Below are positions 16,055 through 24,993 of a DNA stretch of 64,000 nt, piece after piece. Below the pieces are notes generated by a model, which saw nothing but the letters and a program-made list of their open reading frames with translations, was not told where the DNA came from and ran no database searches. Made by a program: the position numbers and the translations under genes. Source of the stretch: JBBDRJ01 sp963766295 (GTDB lineage Bacteria; Actinomycetota; JAICYB01). The DNA lies in the NCBI GenBank assembly GCA_963766295.1, contig CAVXYW010000002.1, positions 1,922,001 through 1,986,000 on the forward strand. Reading direction: 5' to 3'. Positions within the stretch are counted from its first letter, which is position 1. Each line of letters opens with the position of its first letter.

Positions 16055-19000
16055 TTACGAGAGACCCTCGAACGCTTCCTCGAGCAGCTCCTCCTGCTCC
16101 TGCGCGTGGATGGTCTTGCTTCCTGTTGCAGGCGACCCGCTCTCGGGACGAGACACGAGCTGGACGTCGTCGCACTGGTGCTGGAGCCGCGCGAAGACGA
16201 AGGTCCAAGCGCCCATGTTCTCGGGCTCTTCCTGGACCCAGTACCTCTCGGCTCCGGGGTACTTCGACAGCTCTTCGTCCACGGCCGAGTGAGGGAAGGG
16301 GTAAAGCTGCTCGAGCCTCACTATCGCGACGTTGTCGAGCTTCAGCTCGTCGCGCCGAGCAAGCAGGTCGACGGCAACCTTCCCAGTGCACATCAACAGG
16401 CGACGAACACCCTCGGGCGCCGGAGATGCAGGGTCACTCAGAACTTCCTCGAAACAACCATCCGTTAGGGCGTCGCGCCCGCTGCGGGCTCGCGGGTGAC
16501 GCAGCAACGACTTGGGGGTGAAAACGATCAGCGGCTTGCGCGCCGGCATGTACACCTGCCGGCGAAGGAGGTGGAAGTACTGAGCCGGCAGCGTCGGGTA
16601 GGTGACTTGGATGTTGTCCTCGGCGCAAGCCGTCAGGAACCTCTCGATTCGTGCGCTCGAGTGCTCCGGTCCTTGGCCTTCGTAGGCGTGAGGCAGGAGA
16701 AGAACCAAACCGCTCGTCTGCCACCATTTGTCTTCGCTGGCTACGAGGTAGTTGTCGATCACGATCTGAGCGCCGTTGATAAAGTCGCCGAACTGCGCTT
16801 CCCACTGAACCAGGGCCTCCGGATCTGCAACGGAGTATCCGTACTCGAAACCAGTGGCTGCGTACTCCGATAGCAACGAGTCGTAGACGAGGAAGTGACC
16901 GCCGGCCTCCGACTCGAGACCGCGCAACGGGACGAACTCCTTGCCGCTGCGGTAGTCGATCAATACCGAGTGCCGCTGACTGAACGTTCCTCGCCTGGAG
17001 TCTTGTCCGGACAGCCGCACCTTGCGTCCTTCGACGAGCAAAGAGCCCCACGACAAAGCCTCGGCGAGAGCCCAATCGATCTGGTCGGCACCAAAGCCGT
17101 GGATCTGCTTCTCGCGGATCTTCTCGAGCTTAGGGTGGGGCTCGAAACCATCCGGACAGAACAGCAACGCATCGATCACCTTGTTGAGCACGTCCGTCGA
17201 TACGCCGGTCGTTAGATGGGGACGAACCCCTTTCGGTGGCTGCGGAGGCGGTGCTTTCACCTTCGTAGGCGGCGCGGCAGCGCGGGTTTCCTCCAATGCC
17301 TGTTCTAGCTTCCATCGGAAGTCCGCCAAAGCCTTCTCGGCCTCCTCGAGAGTTATGTCGCCGCGATTCACGAGGGCCTCGGTGTAGAGCTTTCGAACCG
17401 AACGGTGCTCGTCTATCCGCGCGTACATGATCGGCTGGGTGAAGGCGGGTTCGTCAGTTTCGTTATGTCCCCAACGCCGGTAGCACTGAAGGTCGACGAC
17501 GACGTCCTTGTGGAAAGCCTGTCTGAACGCGAAAGCAAGTTGGATCACTCGGATACACGCTTCTGGGTCGTCGCCGTTCACATGGAAGATCGGAGCCTGG
17601 ATCATCTTCGCCACGTCGGTGGCGTAAACGCTCGACCGAGTCGACTCCGGCCCCGCGGTGAAACCAATCGAGTTGTTCACGACGATATGGACGGTCCCGC
17701 CTGTGCGGTAACCGCGTATCTGCGACAGGTTGAGCGTCTCTTGGACAACACCCTGTCCCGCGAAGGCTGCGTCGCCGTGGATAAGGACGGGCAACACCTG
17801 GTCACGCGCTTCGAGAGTTCCGATCAGGTGCTGCTTGGCCTTGGTCATACCCTCGACCACGGGGTTGACGGCCTCGAGATGCGATGGGTTCGAGGCGAGC
17901 GAGACAGCCAGCTCTTTCCCGTCCGGAGAAGTGTGCGTGCCGTTGGCGCCGACGTGGTACATGACGTCGCCCGAGCCTTGCGTGGTTCGCGGGTCGATAT
18001 CCCCCTCGAAGCCGTGGAAGACCTCGACGTAGCTCTTGCCGACGACGTTGGTCAGCACATTCAGGCGGCCGCGATGGGCCATGCCCATGACGGCTTCGAT
18101 CATGTCGGCCGCTACCGCTGCATCCAGCAGTGTGTGCAGCATCGGGATGAGACTCTCTGCTCCCTCGAGCGAGAAGCGTTTGTGTCCGACGTACTTCGTG
18201 TGAAGGAAGCGCTCGAAAGCCTCCGCAGCGTTCAGCCGGTCGAGTAACCGCAGCTTCTCCTCGCGATCAAGTGAGTGATCGACGCCCTCGACACGCTCCT
18301 GGATCCAGCGCTTCTCGTCCGCCTCCTGGATGTGCATGTATTCGATGCCGACCGTTCCGCAATAGGCGGAGCGCAGCACATCGAGGATGTCGCGCAGGGC
18401 CGAGACTTGTTTCCCACCGAAGCCGTCCGTGTTGAACTGGCGGTCGAGGTCCCATACACCGAGTCCGTAGTAAGCAGGATCGAGCTCGATGTGGCGCCGC
18501 GCTTCGCGCACCAGCGGATTGAGGTCGGCGATCAGATGCCCACGGACGCGATAGATGTTGATGAGCTGAAGAACGCGCCCGGCCTTCATCGAAGCGGGAT
18601 CTCCGCCGATCCCCGGCAGTCCACCCTTGTCCGTCGTCCAGCGCACCGGCTCGTAGGGGAGATCTAGAGCGGAGAAGATCTCGTCGTAGAAGCGCTCCTG
18701 TCCGGTTAGCAGCGCCTCGATGTGGTCGAGGAGTTCGCCGGACTCGGCCCCCTGGATGATGCGATGGTCGTAGGTCGATGTAAGCGTTACGACCTTGCCT
18801 ATCCCCAGGGCAGCCACCGTCAAAGGATCGCTGCCCTTGTATTCGGTCGGATAGTCGATCGAGCCGGCACCAATGATCGCGCCCTGTCCGGCCATCAAAC
18901 GCGGTACAGACAGAACGGTTCCGATCATTCCCGGGTTGGTAAGGGTGACCGTCGTTTGATCGAAGTCTTCGGGCGAGATCTTTCCCGAACGAACCTTGCG

Positions 19001-19621
19001 GATCAATTCTTCGTAGGCGGCATGGAAGCCGGCGAAATCAAGAGACTCGGCTCCACGGATATTCGGGACAAGCAAAGTGCGCGAGCCGTCCTTGCGCTGC
19101 ATGTCGACGGCAAGACCGAGGTTTATCGACTTGTGCCGGACGACGTGCGGCTTGCCGTCCAGCTCCTGGTAGCTCGAGTTGAGAGCAGGCACTGACTGCA
19201 GGGCGCGGACGATCGCCCAGCCGATCAAGTGGGTGAAGCTGACCTTCCCACCCCGCCCGCGCGCCAGATAATCGTTGATGACGCGACGGTTCTCTTCGAT
19301 GAGCTTGGCGGGAATGGTTCGGACGCTGGTCGCCGTAGGAACGGCGAGCGAAGCTTCCATGTTCTTGGCGATCGCGGCGGCCGCGCCCTTAAGGGGAGCG
19401 GCGTCGTCGGGCAGATCTATTCGTTTCGCCGATTTCTCCGATTCCTCGGCCGGAACCGGTGGCTCTGCTGGTTTCGGTACGGCCGGCGCAGCGCCACCTC
19501 GCGGTTTGTAGTCCTCGAAGAACTCCTGCCAGCTCTCAGAAACCGACGACGGGTCCTCTTGGAACTGGCGATACATCTCGTCGACGAGCCAGTCGTTGGG
19601 ACTGGTCGGCTGATCGCTCAT
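16055..19621 (-). CDS. kgd: multifunctional 2-oxoglutarate decarboxylase/dehydrogenase E1 with fused E2 core
   Basis: The 1188-residue chain has the actinobacterial Kgd/OdhA plan. It has an N-terminal segment (NDWLVDEMYRQF, residues 9-20), a Pro/Ala linker, and a succinyltransferase core at about 75-330 with the catalytic His in TYDHRIIQGAES (His 286). The thiamine-diphosphate E1 part follows from about 340, with MAHRGRLNVLTNVVGK and HGDAAFAGQGVVQETLNLS. No lipoyl domain is present, as in mycobacterial Kgd, so a separate lipoyl protein must supply that arm. It decarboxylates 2-oxoglutarate in the TCA cycle, giving succinyl-CoA with E2/E3 or succinic semialdehyde alone. A macro-domain gene follows 3 bases downstream. 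Confidence 0.96.
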   Translation of the reverse strand: MSDQPTSPNDWLVDEMYRQFQEDPSSVSESWQEFFEDYKPRGGAAPAVPKPAEPPVPAEESEKSAKRIDLPDDAAPLKGAAAAIAKNMEASLAVPTATSVRTIPAKLIEENRRVINDYLARGRGGKVSFTHLIGWAIVRALQSVPALNSSYQELDGKPHVVRHKSINLGLAVDMQRKDGSRTLLVPNIRGAESLDFAGFHAAYEELIRKVRSGKISPEDFDQTTVTLTNPGMIGTVLSVPRLMAGQGAIIGAGSIDYPTEYKGSDPLTVAALGIGKVVTLTSTYDHRIIQGAESGELLDHIEALLTGQERFYDEIFSALDLPYEPVRWTTDKGGLPGIGGDPASMKAGRVLQLINIYRVRGHLIADLNPLVREARRHIELDPAYYGLGVWDLDRQFNTDGFGGKQVSALRDILDVLRSAYCGTVGIEYMHIQEADEKRWIQERVEGVDHSLDREEKLRLLDRLNAAEAFERFLHTKYVGHKRFSLEGAESLIPMLHTLLDAAVAADMIEAVMGMAHRGRLNVLTNVVGKSYVEVFHGFEGDIDPRTTQGSGDVMYHVGANGTHTSPDGKELAVSLASNPSHLEAVNPVVEGMTKAKQHLIGTLEARDQVLPVLIHGDAAFAGQGVVQETLNLSQIRGYRTGGTVHIVVNNSIGFTAGPESTRSSVYATDVAKMIQAPIFHVNGDDPEACIRVIQLAFAFRQAFHKDVVVDLQCYRRWGHNETDEPAFTQPIMYARIDEHRSVRKLYTEALVNRGDITLEEAEKALADFRWKLEQALEETRAAAPPTKVKAPPPQPPKGVRPHLTTGVSTDVLNKVIDALLFCPDGFEPHPKLEKIREKQIHGFGADQIDWALAEALSWGSLLVEGRKVRLSGQDSRRGTFSQRHSVLIDYRSGKEFVPLRGLESEAGGHFLVYDSLLSEYAATGFEYGYSVADPEALVQWEAQFGDFINGAQIVIDNYLVASEDKWWQTSGLVLLLPHAYEGQGPEHSSARIERFLTACAEDNIQVTYPTLPAQYFHLLRRQVYMPARKPLIVFTPKSLLRHPRARSGRDALTDGCFEEVLSDPASPAPEGVRRLLMCTGKVAVDLLARRDELKLDNVAIVRLEQLYPFPHSAVDEELSKYPGAERYWVQEEPENMGAWTFVFARLQHQCDDVQLVSRPESGSPATGSKTIHAQEQEELLEEAFEGLS

Positions 19622-19712
19622 GAATCCATCGTAGTGCGGACTAGTTACCCGCCCTCAATCGAATACCCCTCCGGCCGAAGCCAACGTGTACCCCTATTGC
19701 GGAGGGATGACG

Positions 19713-20372
19713 ATGCAGGTGTTTTCGCGTGCATGGAATTACGTCCGAGACTTTGCCAGCAAGGCTCCAGGCGGTCCCAAGGCGGGCATGATTGCCCTCA
19801 TCACGGCCGGAGTGGTCGCGGTGGGCGGCATCGGCGTCGTTTTCACACGTTCGGCGACCGATCAGTTCGCCAACGCGGCTTTCAGCAAGCTCGGTGACAA
19901 CCCACAGGATGTTCTGGACGCAATCGCCCAGAAGGTTGTCGACCAGCTCGGCTCCGAGGGTGGCGCTTTCGACGCCGCCCAGCAGGCTTTGGTTCAGGAG
20001 CTGGCCGGTGTGGCCGGCGACAAGCTCAATGGTGTCGACACCTCGAAGTTGCTCGACGACGTCCAAGGTGAAGTCGTCGCAGCCGGTCTCGGCAAGCTCG
20101 ACGGCATCTCGACGGACAACATCGTCGCTCAGGTGACCGCTGCTTTGATCCAGACGGCCACGGCCGAGATAGCGAAGCTCGACCTCGGGAAGCTGGCCAA
20201 GGATCTTCTGAACTCGGTCGACATCGACAAGCTCGTCAAGGACAAGCTCAACGAAGTCGACCTCGAAGCGATCGTTACGAAGCTGGTCACCGAACAGCTC
20301 GGTGGTTCCGGTTCGGGTTCGGGTCTCGGCGGTCTCGGCGGATTGCTCGGACTTCTCAGCGCCGGCCGATAA
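19713..20372 (+). CDS. membrane-anchored protein with repeated short amphipathic helical units
   Basis: I choose the ATG at 19713 (GGAGG seven bases upstream), giving 219 residues. One transmembrane helix (about 26-44, MIALITAGVVAVGGIGVVF) follows a short basic N-terminus. The rest is acidic and helical, with a repeating 11-13-residue pattern such as VDTSKLLDDVQ, LDLGKLAKDLLNS, VDIDKLVKDKLNE and VDLEAIVTKLVTE. It ends in a Gly/Ser/Leu-rich stretch. I do not recognise a family. The repeats suggest an elongated helical surface or a lipid-contacting protein outside the membrane. It is divergent from kgd and abuts the LLM oxidoreductase gene end to end. Confidence 0.72.
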   Translation: MQVFSRAWNYVRDFASKAPGGPKAGMIALITAGVVAVGGIGVVFTRSATDQFANAAFSKLGDNPQDVLDAIAQKVVDQLGSEGGAFDAAQQALVQELAGVAGDKLNGVDTSKLLDDVQGEVVAAGLGKLDGISTDNIVAQVTAALIQTATAEIAKLDLGKLAKDLLNSVDIDKLVKDKLNEVDLEAIVTKLVTEQLGGSGSGSGLGGLGGLLGLLSAGR

Positions 20373-21317
20373 CTACTCCTTCCCAGGAACCCGGCCGAGG
20401 ACCTCGGCGGCCACGAGCCTCAAGTGCTCGTGGTCGCCGAGGTCCAGAAACTGCAAGTAGGTCCGCTCCACTCCGAGCGCAGCAAGTCTTGAGATGAACT
20501 CCCGAGCCTCGTCCGGGGTCCCGGCCACTCCCCCGCTTCGGAGCTGATCCGGCGGACGCCCGATCGCTTCGGCTCTGCGCTTGAACTCCTCTTCGTTCGC
20601 ACCGACGCAGACGACCTGAGCCGAGGACAGAACTATCGAGGAGGGATCCTGTCCTCGCTTCTCGCACGCTTCCCGCACGGCAGCGATGCGGTCCTCGATG
20701 ATCGTGAGCGGAGCGAACGGGACGTTGAACTCGTCGGCGAATCGAGCGGCGAGCCTCGGAGTACGTCGTGGACCGAAGCCGCCGAGGATGATCGGCGGAT
20801 GCGGTCGCTGGACCGGTTTTGGCAGCGCCGGCGAGTCCTTCACTTGGTAGTACTTGCCGTCGTAGGAGAACGTGTCGCCCTCCGCGGTTCCCCACAGTCC
20901 CGTGATGATCTCGATCTGTTCGGTCAATCGTTCGAATCGCTCGTTGAAGTTCTCGCCGAACGGGATCCCGTATGCGTTGTGCTCGGTCTCGTACCAACCG
21001 GTGCCTATGCCGAGCTCGACTCGCCCACCGGACATCTCGTCCACCTGAGCCACTGAAATCGCCAGAGGGCCGGGAAGTCTGAACGTGGCCGAAGTGACCA
21101 GGGTGCCGAGCCGGATGCTCGTTGTTTCTCTTGCGATCCCGGCGAGAGTGATCCAAGCATCAGTAGGTCCCGGGAGCCCGGAGACATTGCCCATCTTCAG
21201 GTAGTGATCGGAACGGAAGAATGCGTCGAAGCCCAGCTCCTCGGTGAGTTGAGCGAAAGCGAGAAGCGTTTCGTAGGACGCACCTTGCTGAGGTTCGGTG
21301 AAGACGCGAAGCTGCAT
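20373..21317 (-). CDS. LLM-class (F420-dependent type) oxidoreductase
   Basis: The 314-residue protein is a TIM-barrel luciferase-like monooxygenase relative: FDAFFRSDHY near the N-terminus, SIRLGTLVTSATFRLPG, VELGIGTGWYETEHNAYGI and PIILGGFGPRRTPRLAARF. In actinobacteria these proteins mostly use coenzyme F420 or FMN; substrates vary and cannot be read here. Its stop codon directly abuts the stop of the convergent repeat-rich membrane protein with no spacer. Confidence 0.88.
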   Translation of the reverse strand: MQLRVFTEPQQGASYETLLAFAQLTEELGFDAFFRSDHYLKMGNVSGLPGPTDAWITLAGIARETTSIRLGTLVTSATFRLPGPLAISVAQVDEMSGGRVELGIGTGWYETEHNAYGIPFGENFNERFERLTEQIEIITGLWGTAEGDTFSYDGKYYQVKDSPALPKPVQRPHPPIILGGFGPRRTPRLAARFADEFNVPFAPLTIIEDRIAAVREACEKRGQDPSSIVLSSAQVVCVGANEEEFKRRAEAIGRPPDQLRSGGVAGTPDEAREFISRLAALGVERTYLQFLDLGDHEHLRLVAAEVLGRVPGKE

Positions 21318-21356
21318 CGTTAGACGCTACTTAGCGACTCGCGCCGCGAGCCAGTC

Positions 21357-22019
21357 CTAAGCCGAGAGCTTCGCGCGCAGTCGGTCGACGCCTTCGCCCG
21401 ACAGCTCACCGAGAGCCTGGCCCCGACCGGACAGAACCATCGCGATCGCCTCAAGTGTCCCGCGCGCGATCGGGCCGTCCCCTGACGCCCAATCGGAGTC
21501 CGTAGCCTCGAAACGCGTGTCAGGAAGCTTGGGAAGGAAGATGCGCACGAAAGGATTGCCCCGTTGAGGCCGGACGATATTGTCCACCGTGATCTTCAGC
21601 TGGGCGATGCCCGGTTTTTCCGAAATACCCAAAGGTCTACGAATGTCCTGTGCGTGGATCCCAAGCTCGGACAAGGCAAAAATCGGCGACGTGAAGCGCT
21701 TCCAGATCCGTGTCTGTTCGAACTCTGCGGCCTCAAGGTCAGAAATGAGCTCGTCGATCGGACGTCCGGCGACGAGTCGGCATGCTTCACCCGAGAGGTA
21801 GCGATTAACTCGGAAGCCGTAGCGAACAAGCCCGATCAGGCGATAAGGCGCGCGATAGATGCGGTACTGATGGATCAGGTGGCCGACCACATCGCGCACG
21901 GCCCAATCACCGCACAACGACTGAGCCTCCCAATCCTCGGGACGAAGATTCCTCAGCGTCGCGACCAGCGACCGCCGAGCTTCAGCGATCAGCGGTGCGA
22001 GCTCGGCTCGGTTAGTCAC
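21357..22019 (-). CDS. DinB-like protein of the mycothiol-dependent maleylpyruvate isomerase family
   Basis: This 220-residue four-helix protein has the family motif SLCGDWAVRDVVGHLIHQ near 33-50 (first metal-binding His) and LGIHAQDIRRPLG near 119-131 (second His and Asp). Family members use a metal and often mycothiol; most are uncharacterised. It sits one base from the PP2C gene on the same strand, suggesting co-transcription, though no functional link is evident. Confidence 0.82.
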   Translation of the reverse strand: MTNRAELAPLIAEARRSLVATLRNLRPEDWEAQSLCGDWAVRDVVGHLIHQYRIYRAPYRLIGLVRYGFRVNRYLSGEACRLVAGRPIDELISDLEAAEFEQTRIWKRFTSPIFALSELGIHAQDIRRPLGISEKPGIAQLKITVDNIVRPQRGNPFVRIFLPKLPDTRFEATDSDWASGDGPIARGTLEAIAMVLSGRGQALGELSGEGVDRLRAKLSA

Positions 22020-22020
22020 G

Positions 22021-22803
22021 TCAGCGCGAGCGACGAATCCTCGAAGTCAGTCGATGAACAACGCGCCGGACGGGGTTCTCCCTAGGGGCACCGTTGGCTA
22101 CGACATCGACGAGAGCCACCGTGATGTTGTCGGTGCCACCCGCCGCTTTAGCCAACCGGACCAACCACCTACAAAGCATTTCGCCCGGTGTGTTCAACGT
22201 GAGCACGGCTTGAATGGTGGCGCTGGACAGAACGTCGGTGAGGCCGTCCGAAGCGAGCAGGATCCGGTCACCGACTCGAAGTTCAACCGACAGCATTTGC
22301 ACAACCACTTCTTCCTGATGACCCAAGGCTTGGAGCACACGGTTTCGCCAGGGATGCTGGTACGCCTCCTCGGCCGTGATCCTTCCCTCGCGCACCAAGG
22401 CCGCGACGACGCTTTGATCCTCCGTTAGCTGCTGGAGATCTCCGTCTCGCACGAGGTAGGCCCGGCTATCACCAACCTGAGCGATCGTGCACGTCCCCGC
22501 ATCGATCCAGGCCGCCGTCAGCGTCGTGGCCATCCCGAGCAAGGTCGAGTCCTGCTGCGCGCGTGTGTAGATCCTCTGATTCGCATCGAGCGCAGCGTTG
22601 CGCAGACGTCGGCCGCCGCGCCTCGCGATCTTCGGCTTCCACTCGGACAGAACATCCACCGCGAGTCCCGACGCGACCTCGCCTGCGTTGTGGCCACCCA
22701 CGCCGTCGGCTACTGCAACGAGTGGAAGCGATATGAGCAAGGCGTCTTCGTTATCCGGACGGACAACACCTTTGTCCGTCTCCGCCGCGACACGCAGATC
22801 CAT
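22021..22803 (-). CDS. PP2C-type serine/threonine protein phosphatase
   Basis: The 260-residue soluble PP2C domain has all motif classes: TDKGVVRPDNEDAL, VAVADGVGGHNAGEVAS (metal-binding Asp/Gly), ATTLTAAWID, IAQVGDSRAYLVRDG, ILLASDGLTD and GGTDNITVALV. It resembles PstP without its transmembrane anchor. The C-terminus is Arg-rich. Such phosphatases reverse Ser/Thr kinase signalling; no kinase gene is adjacent. It lies 47 bases downstream of thiH and one base upstream of the DinB-like gene. Confidence 0.92.
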   Translation of the reverse strand: MDLRVAAETDKGVVRPDNEDALLISLPLVAVADGVGGHNAGEVASGLAVDVLSEWKPKIARRGGRRLRNAALDANQRIYTRAQQDSTLLGMATTLTAAWIDAGTCTIAQVGDSRAYLVRDGDLQQLTEDQSVVAALVREGRITAEEAYQHPWRNRVLQALGHQEEVVVQMLSVELRVGDRILLASDGLTDVLSSATIQAVLTLNTPGEMLCRWLVRLAKAAGGTDNITVALVDVVANGAPRENPVRRVVHRLTSRIRRSR

Positions 22804-22850
22804 CGACCCCTCCGTCTAGGACGGTCAATCCTAAACGCCGCGACGATGCC

Positions 22851-24062
22851 TTAAAGCTTCTCGGCCGCGTCCACGCCTCGACGGAAGACCGGGCTCGCGT
22901 CTTTCCACACGGGCTCCGAACCGACCTCAACGAGGGCACGCACCACGTCAGACGGGGATCGCTGATCGGCCACCTCGAACTGCTCTTCGGCTTCGCCGGG
23001 CTCGGAGTAACCGCCCGGCTCGGTGCGCGAACCTGCGGACATGTGAGTGACACCAAGACGCGCGAGACCGTCTCGCAGTTCTGACCTTTCGCGTGTCGAC
23101 AGGACGATGCCGACGTCCGGAAGTGTGAGACGTAGCGCACACGTTGCCAGGGCGAATTCCGCATCATTGAGAACAGACGGGGGCTGATCGAATCCGGCCG
23201 CCGGTTCCAGACGAGGCAGCGAGACCGTTAGGTCGCTTCGCCAGAAACGACGCAGTAGGAACATCGCATGTGCGGCGAGAGCAAGCACTTCCCAGCGCCA
23301 GTTCGGATTGAGGCCTAACAACGCGCCGATACCCAACCGGCGCATGCTCGCCCGGCCCCCACGCTCGGGGGCGCCCAGCCGCCAGTCGAAGAACCGCTTG
23401 TTCCCCTTCAGATGGAAGTCGGGATAGACGCGTGGATCGTAGGCCTCTTGGTAGATCACGAGACCGTCGCATCCCGCGTCGACGAAATCGCGGTATGTGC
23501 CTTCGTCCCACGCTTGCACCTCGACCGAGACGTTCGGGACGACGTCGGCCGCTCCTTTGATGCAGTCGGCGATGTACGGCGCCGAAACGTGCTTGGGGTG
23601 CTCCCCGGCCACCAGCAGCACGTGCCGGAATCCTTGGTGATGCAGGTACCGCGTTTCTGCCGCGACCTCTTCAGGGCTCAGAGTTCGCCGAACGATGTCC
23701 CGATTCCAAACCTGGAACCCGCAGTAGGTGCATTCCGAAACGCACTCGTTGGACAGATAAAGCGGTGCGAACAGATGCATGGTTCTGCCGAAGCGTTGAA
23801 CGGTTAGTTCGTGAGCCGCTTGCGCGATCGGTTCGAGAGTGCCGACCGCCGGGGGCGAGAGCAGGGCGGCCAGGTCCTGCAAGTCCTTTCTCGTTGACTT
23901 AAGAGCTCGCGCGACGTCATCGGTGGTTGCTTCGCGCTGCGACCACGATGCGAGCTCGTCCAGCAGCGGTTGGTCGAGCTCGAAGTCGGGGTCATACGAA
24001 GTGATGCGTTGGCGCTCGGCCTTGCGCTGCAGCTGTAGAAGCTCGGCGTCAGGAAGAGCCAT
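22851..24062 (-). CDS. thiH: 2-iminoacetate synthase (tyrosine lyase, radical SAM)
   Basis: The 403-residue protein has the radical-SAM cysteine cluster CVSECTYCGF (near residue 109), preceded by LFAPLYLSN as in ThiH, then LLVAGEHPKH and YQEAYDP and the LKGNK segment typical of this family. ThiH cleaves tyrosine to dehydroglycine for the thiazole half of thiamine. Its ATG overlaps the last 14 bases of thiG, so both are read from the riboswitch-controlled transcript. No thiS or thiF gene is in the window. Most actinobacteria I know of use the oxygen-dependent glycine oxidase ThiO instead, so ThiH here is of note. Confidence 0.9.
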   Translation of the reverse strand: MALPDAELLQLQRKAERQRITSYDPDFELDQPLLDELASWSQREATTDDVARALKSTRKDLQDLAALLSPPAVGTLEPIAQAAHELTVQRFGRTMHLFAPLYLSNECVSECTYCGFQVWNRDIVRRTLSPEEVAAETRYLHHQGFRHVLLVAGEHPKHVSAPYIADCIKGAADVVPNVSVEVQAWDEGTYRDFVDAGCDGLVIYQEAYDPRVYPDFHLKGNKRFFDWRLGAPERGGRASMRRLGIGALLGLNPNWRWEVLALAAHAMFLLRRFWRSDLTVSLPRLEPAAGFDQPPSVLNDAEFALATCALRLTLPDVGIVLSTRERSELRDGLARLGVTHMSAGSRTEPGGYSEPGEAEEQFEVADQRSPSDVVRALVEVGSEPVWKDASPVFRRGVDAAEKL

Positions 24063-24870
24063 CGTCCAAGAAGCCCGTCAAAGGGGACGTCGCCGAAGGC
24101 TGCCCGGCCGACGGGAGTCCGGAAAGATGCGCGCGGCGTCCGGCCTCGACCGCAAGCCGGAAAGCGTGTGCGATCTCAACGGGATCTCTCGCCGTTGCGA
24201 TAGCTGTGTTGACGAGCACGGCGTCGCAACCCATCTCCATCGCTTCGGTCGCATGCGAAGGAGCACCGATGCCGGCGTCGACGACCACCGGAACATCTGT
24301 CATAGCGATGATCGCTTGAACGCCATCTCTGGTTTGAAGCCCGCGGTTGGATCCGATCCACGACCCGAGCGGCATCACCGTCGCGCAGCCGACTTCCTCC
24401 AACCGCTTCGCGAGTATCGGGTCGGCTGGGATGTAAGGAAGAACGACGAAACCTTCGGCCACGAGGGCTTCGGCTCCCTTGAGCGTCTCTATCGGATCGG
24501 GCAACAGGTAACGAGGCTCAGGCGTGACCTCGAGCTTGATCCAACAGCGTCCGTCGCTATCAACCAGACCTGCCGCCCGAGCGAGCCTGGCTAAACGCAC
24601 AGCTTCGTCGGCGTCCATCGCACCGGATGTGTTTGGGAACAGCAGATACCTGTCGCGATCGACGAAGTCGAGGATGTCGGTGCCCTCGGGTGCGTCGAGG
24701 TCGACGCGACGAAGCGCGACCGTAACGAGCTCGGTCCCCGAAGCTTCGAGCGCCTTGGCCATCACCGCGCCGGACGAGAACTTGCCCGTACCCGTGATCA
24801 AACGGGAGCCGAATGATCGTCCGGATATGACCAGCGGGTCTTCGCTGGGGACGCTTTTCTGGTTGCTCAC
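24049..24870 (-). CDS. thiG: thiazole synthase
   Basis: From the GTG at 24870 the protein has 273 residues. It shows the ThiG barrel: GRSFGSRLITGTGKF, MAKALEASGTELVTVALRR, the strand with PNTSGAMDADEAVRLARLA, and the phosphate-binding end VVVDAGIGAPSHATEAME and DAVLVNTAIATARDP. ThiG forms the thiazole phosphate ring from DXP, ThiS thiocarboxylate and dehydroglycine made by ThiH. In-frame ATGs at 24891 and 24894 lie inside the riboswitch and would add non-conserved residues. The GTG has GGAGGGA upstream at a good distance, so I choose it. Translation is likely controlled by the TPP riboswitch. Confidence 0.92.
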   Translation of the reverse strand: MSNQKSVPSEDPLVISGRSFGSRLITGTGKFSSGAVMAKALEASGTELVTVALRRVDLDAPEGTDILDFVDRDRYLLFPNTSGAMDADEAVRLARLARAAGLVDSDGRCWIKLEVTPEPRYLLPDPIETLKGAEALVAEGFVVLPYIPADPILAKRLEEVGCATVMPLGSWIGSNRGLQTRDGVQAIIAMTDVPVVVDAGIGAPSHATEAMEMGCDAVLVNTAIATARDPVEIAHAFRLAVEAGRRAHLSGLPSAGQPSATSPLTGFLDDGSS

Positions 24871-24871
24871 T

Positions 24872-24958
24872 CCGACTCCCTCCGCGGGCATCAACCCGAT
24901 CAGGTTCGAGGGGTCGCCTTGTGGCCTCTCAGTCCGGCAGCCCGGACTCCCCCGTCGG
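24872..24958 (-). promoter_or_regulatory. TPP (THI-box) riboswitch controlling thiGH
   Basis: Read on the minus strand, the conserved TPP aptamer blocks appear in order: GGGGAG, CTGAGA (with GCCGGACTGAGAGG), ACCCCTCGAACCTGATC, and the 3-prime block GATGCCCGCGGAGGGA. The closing stem P1 pairs CCGAC (24958-24954) with GTCGG (24876-24872). The ribosome-binding sequence GGAGGGA lies just inside P1 and the thiG GTG follows P1 by one base, so TPP binding should hide the translation start. A possible -10 (TAGCAT, 24974-24969) lies just upstream. Confidence 0.95.
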
Positions 24959-24993
24959 TCTGGTATTCATGCTAGCCCGAGTGCGGAGGCGGG

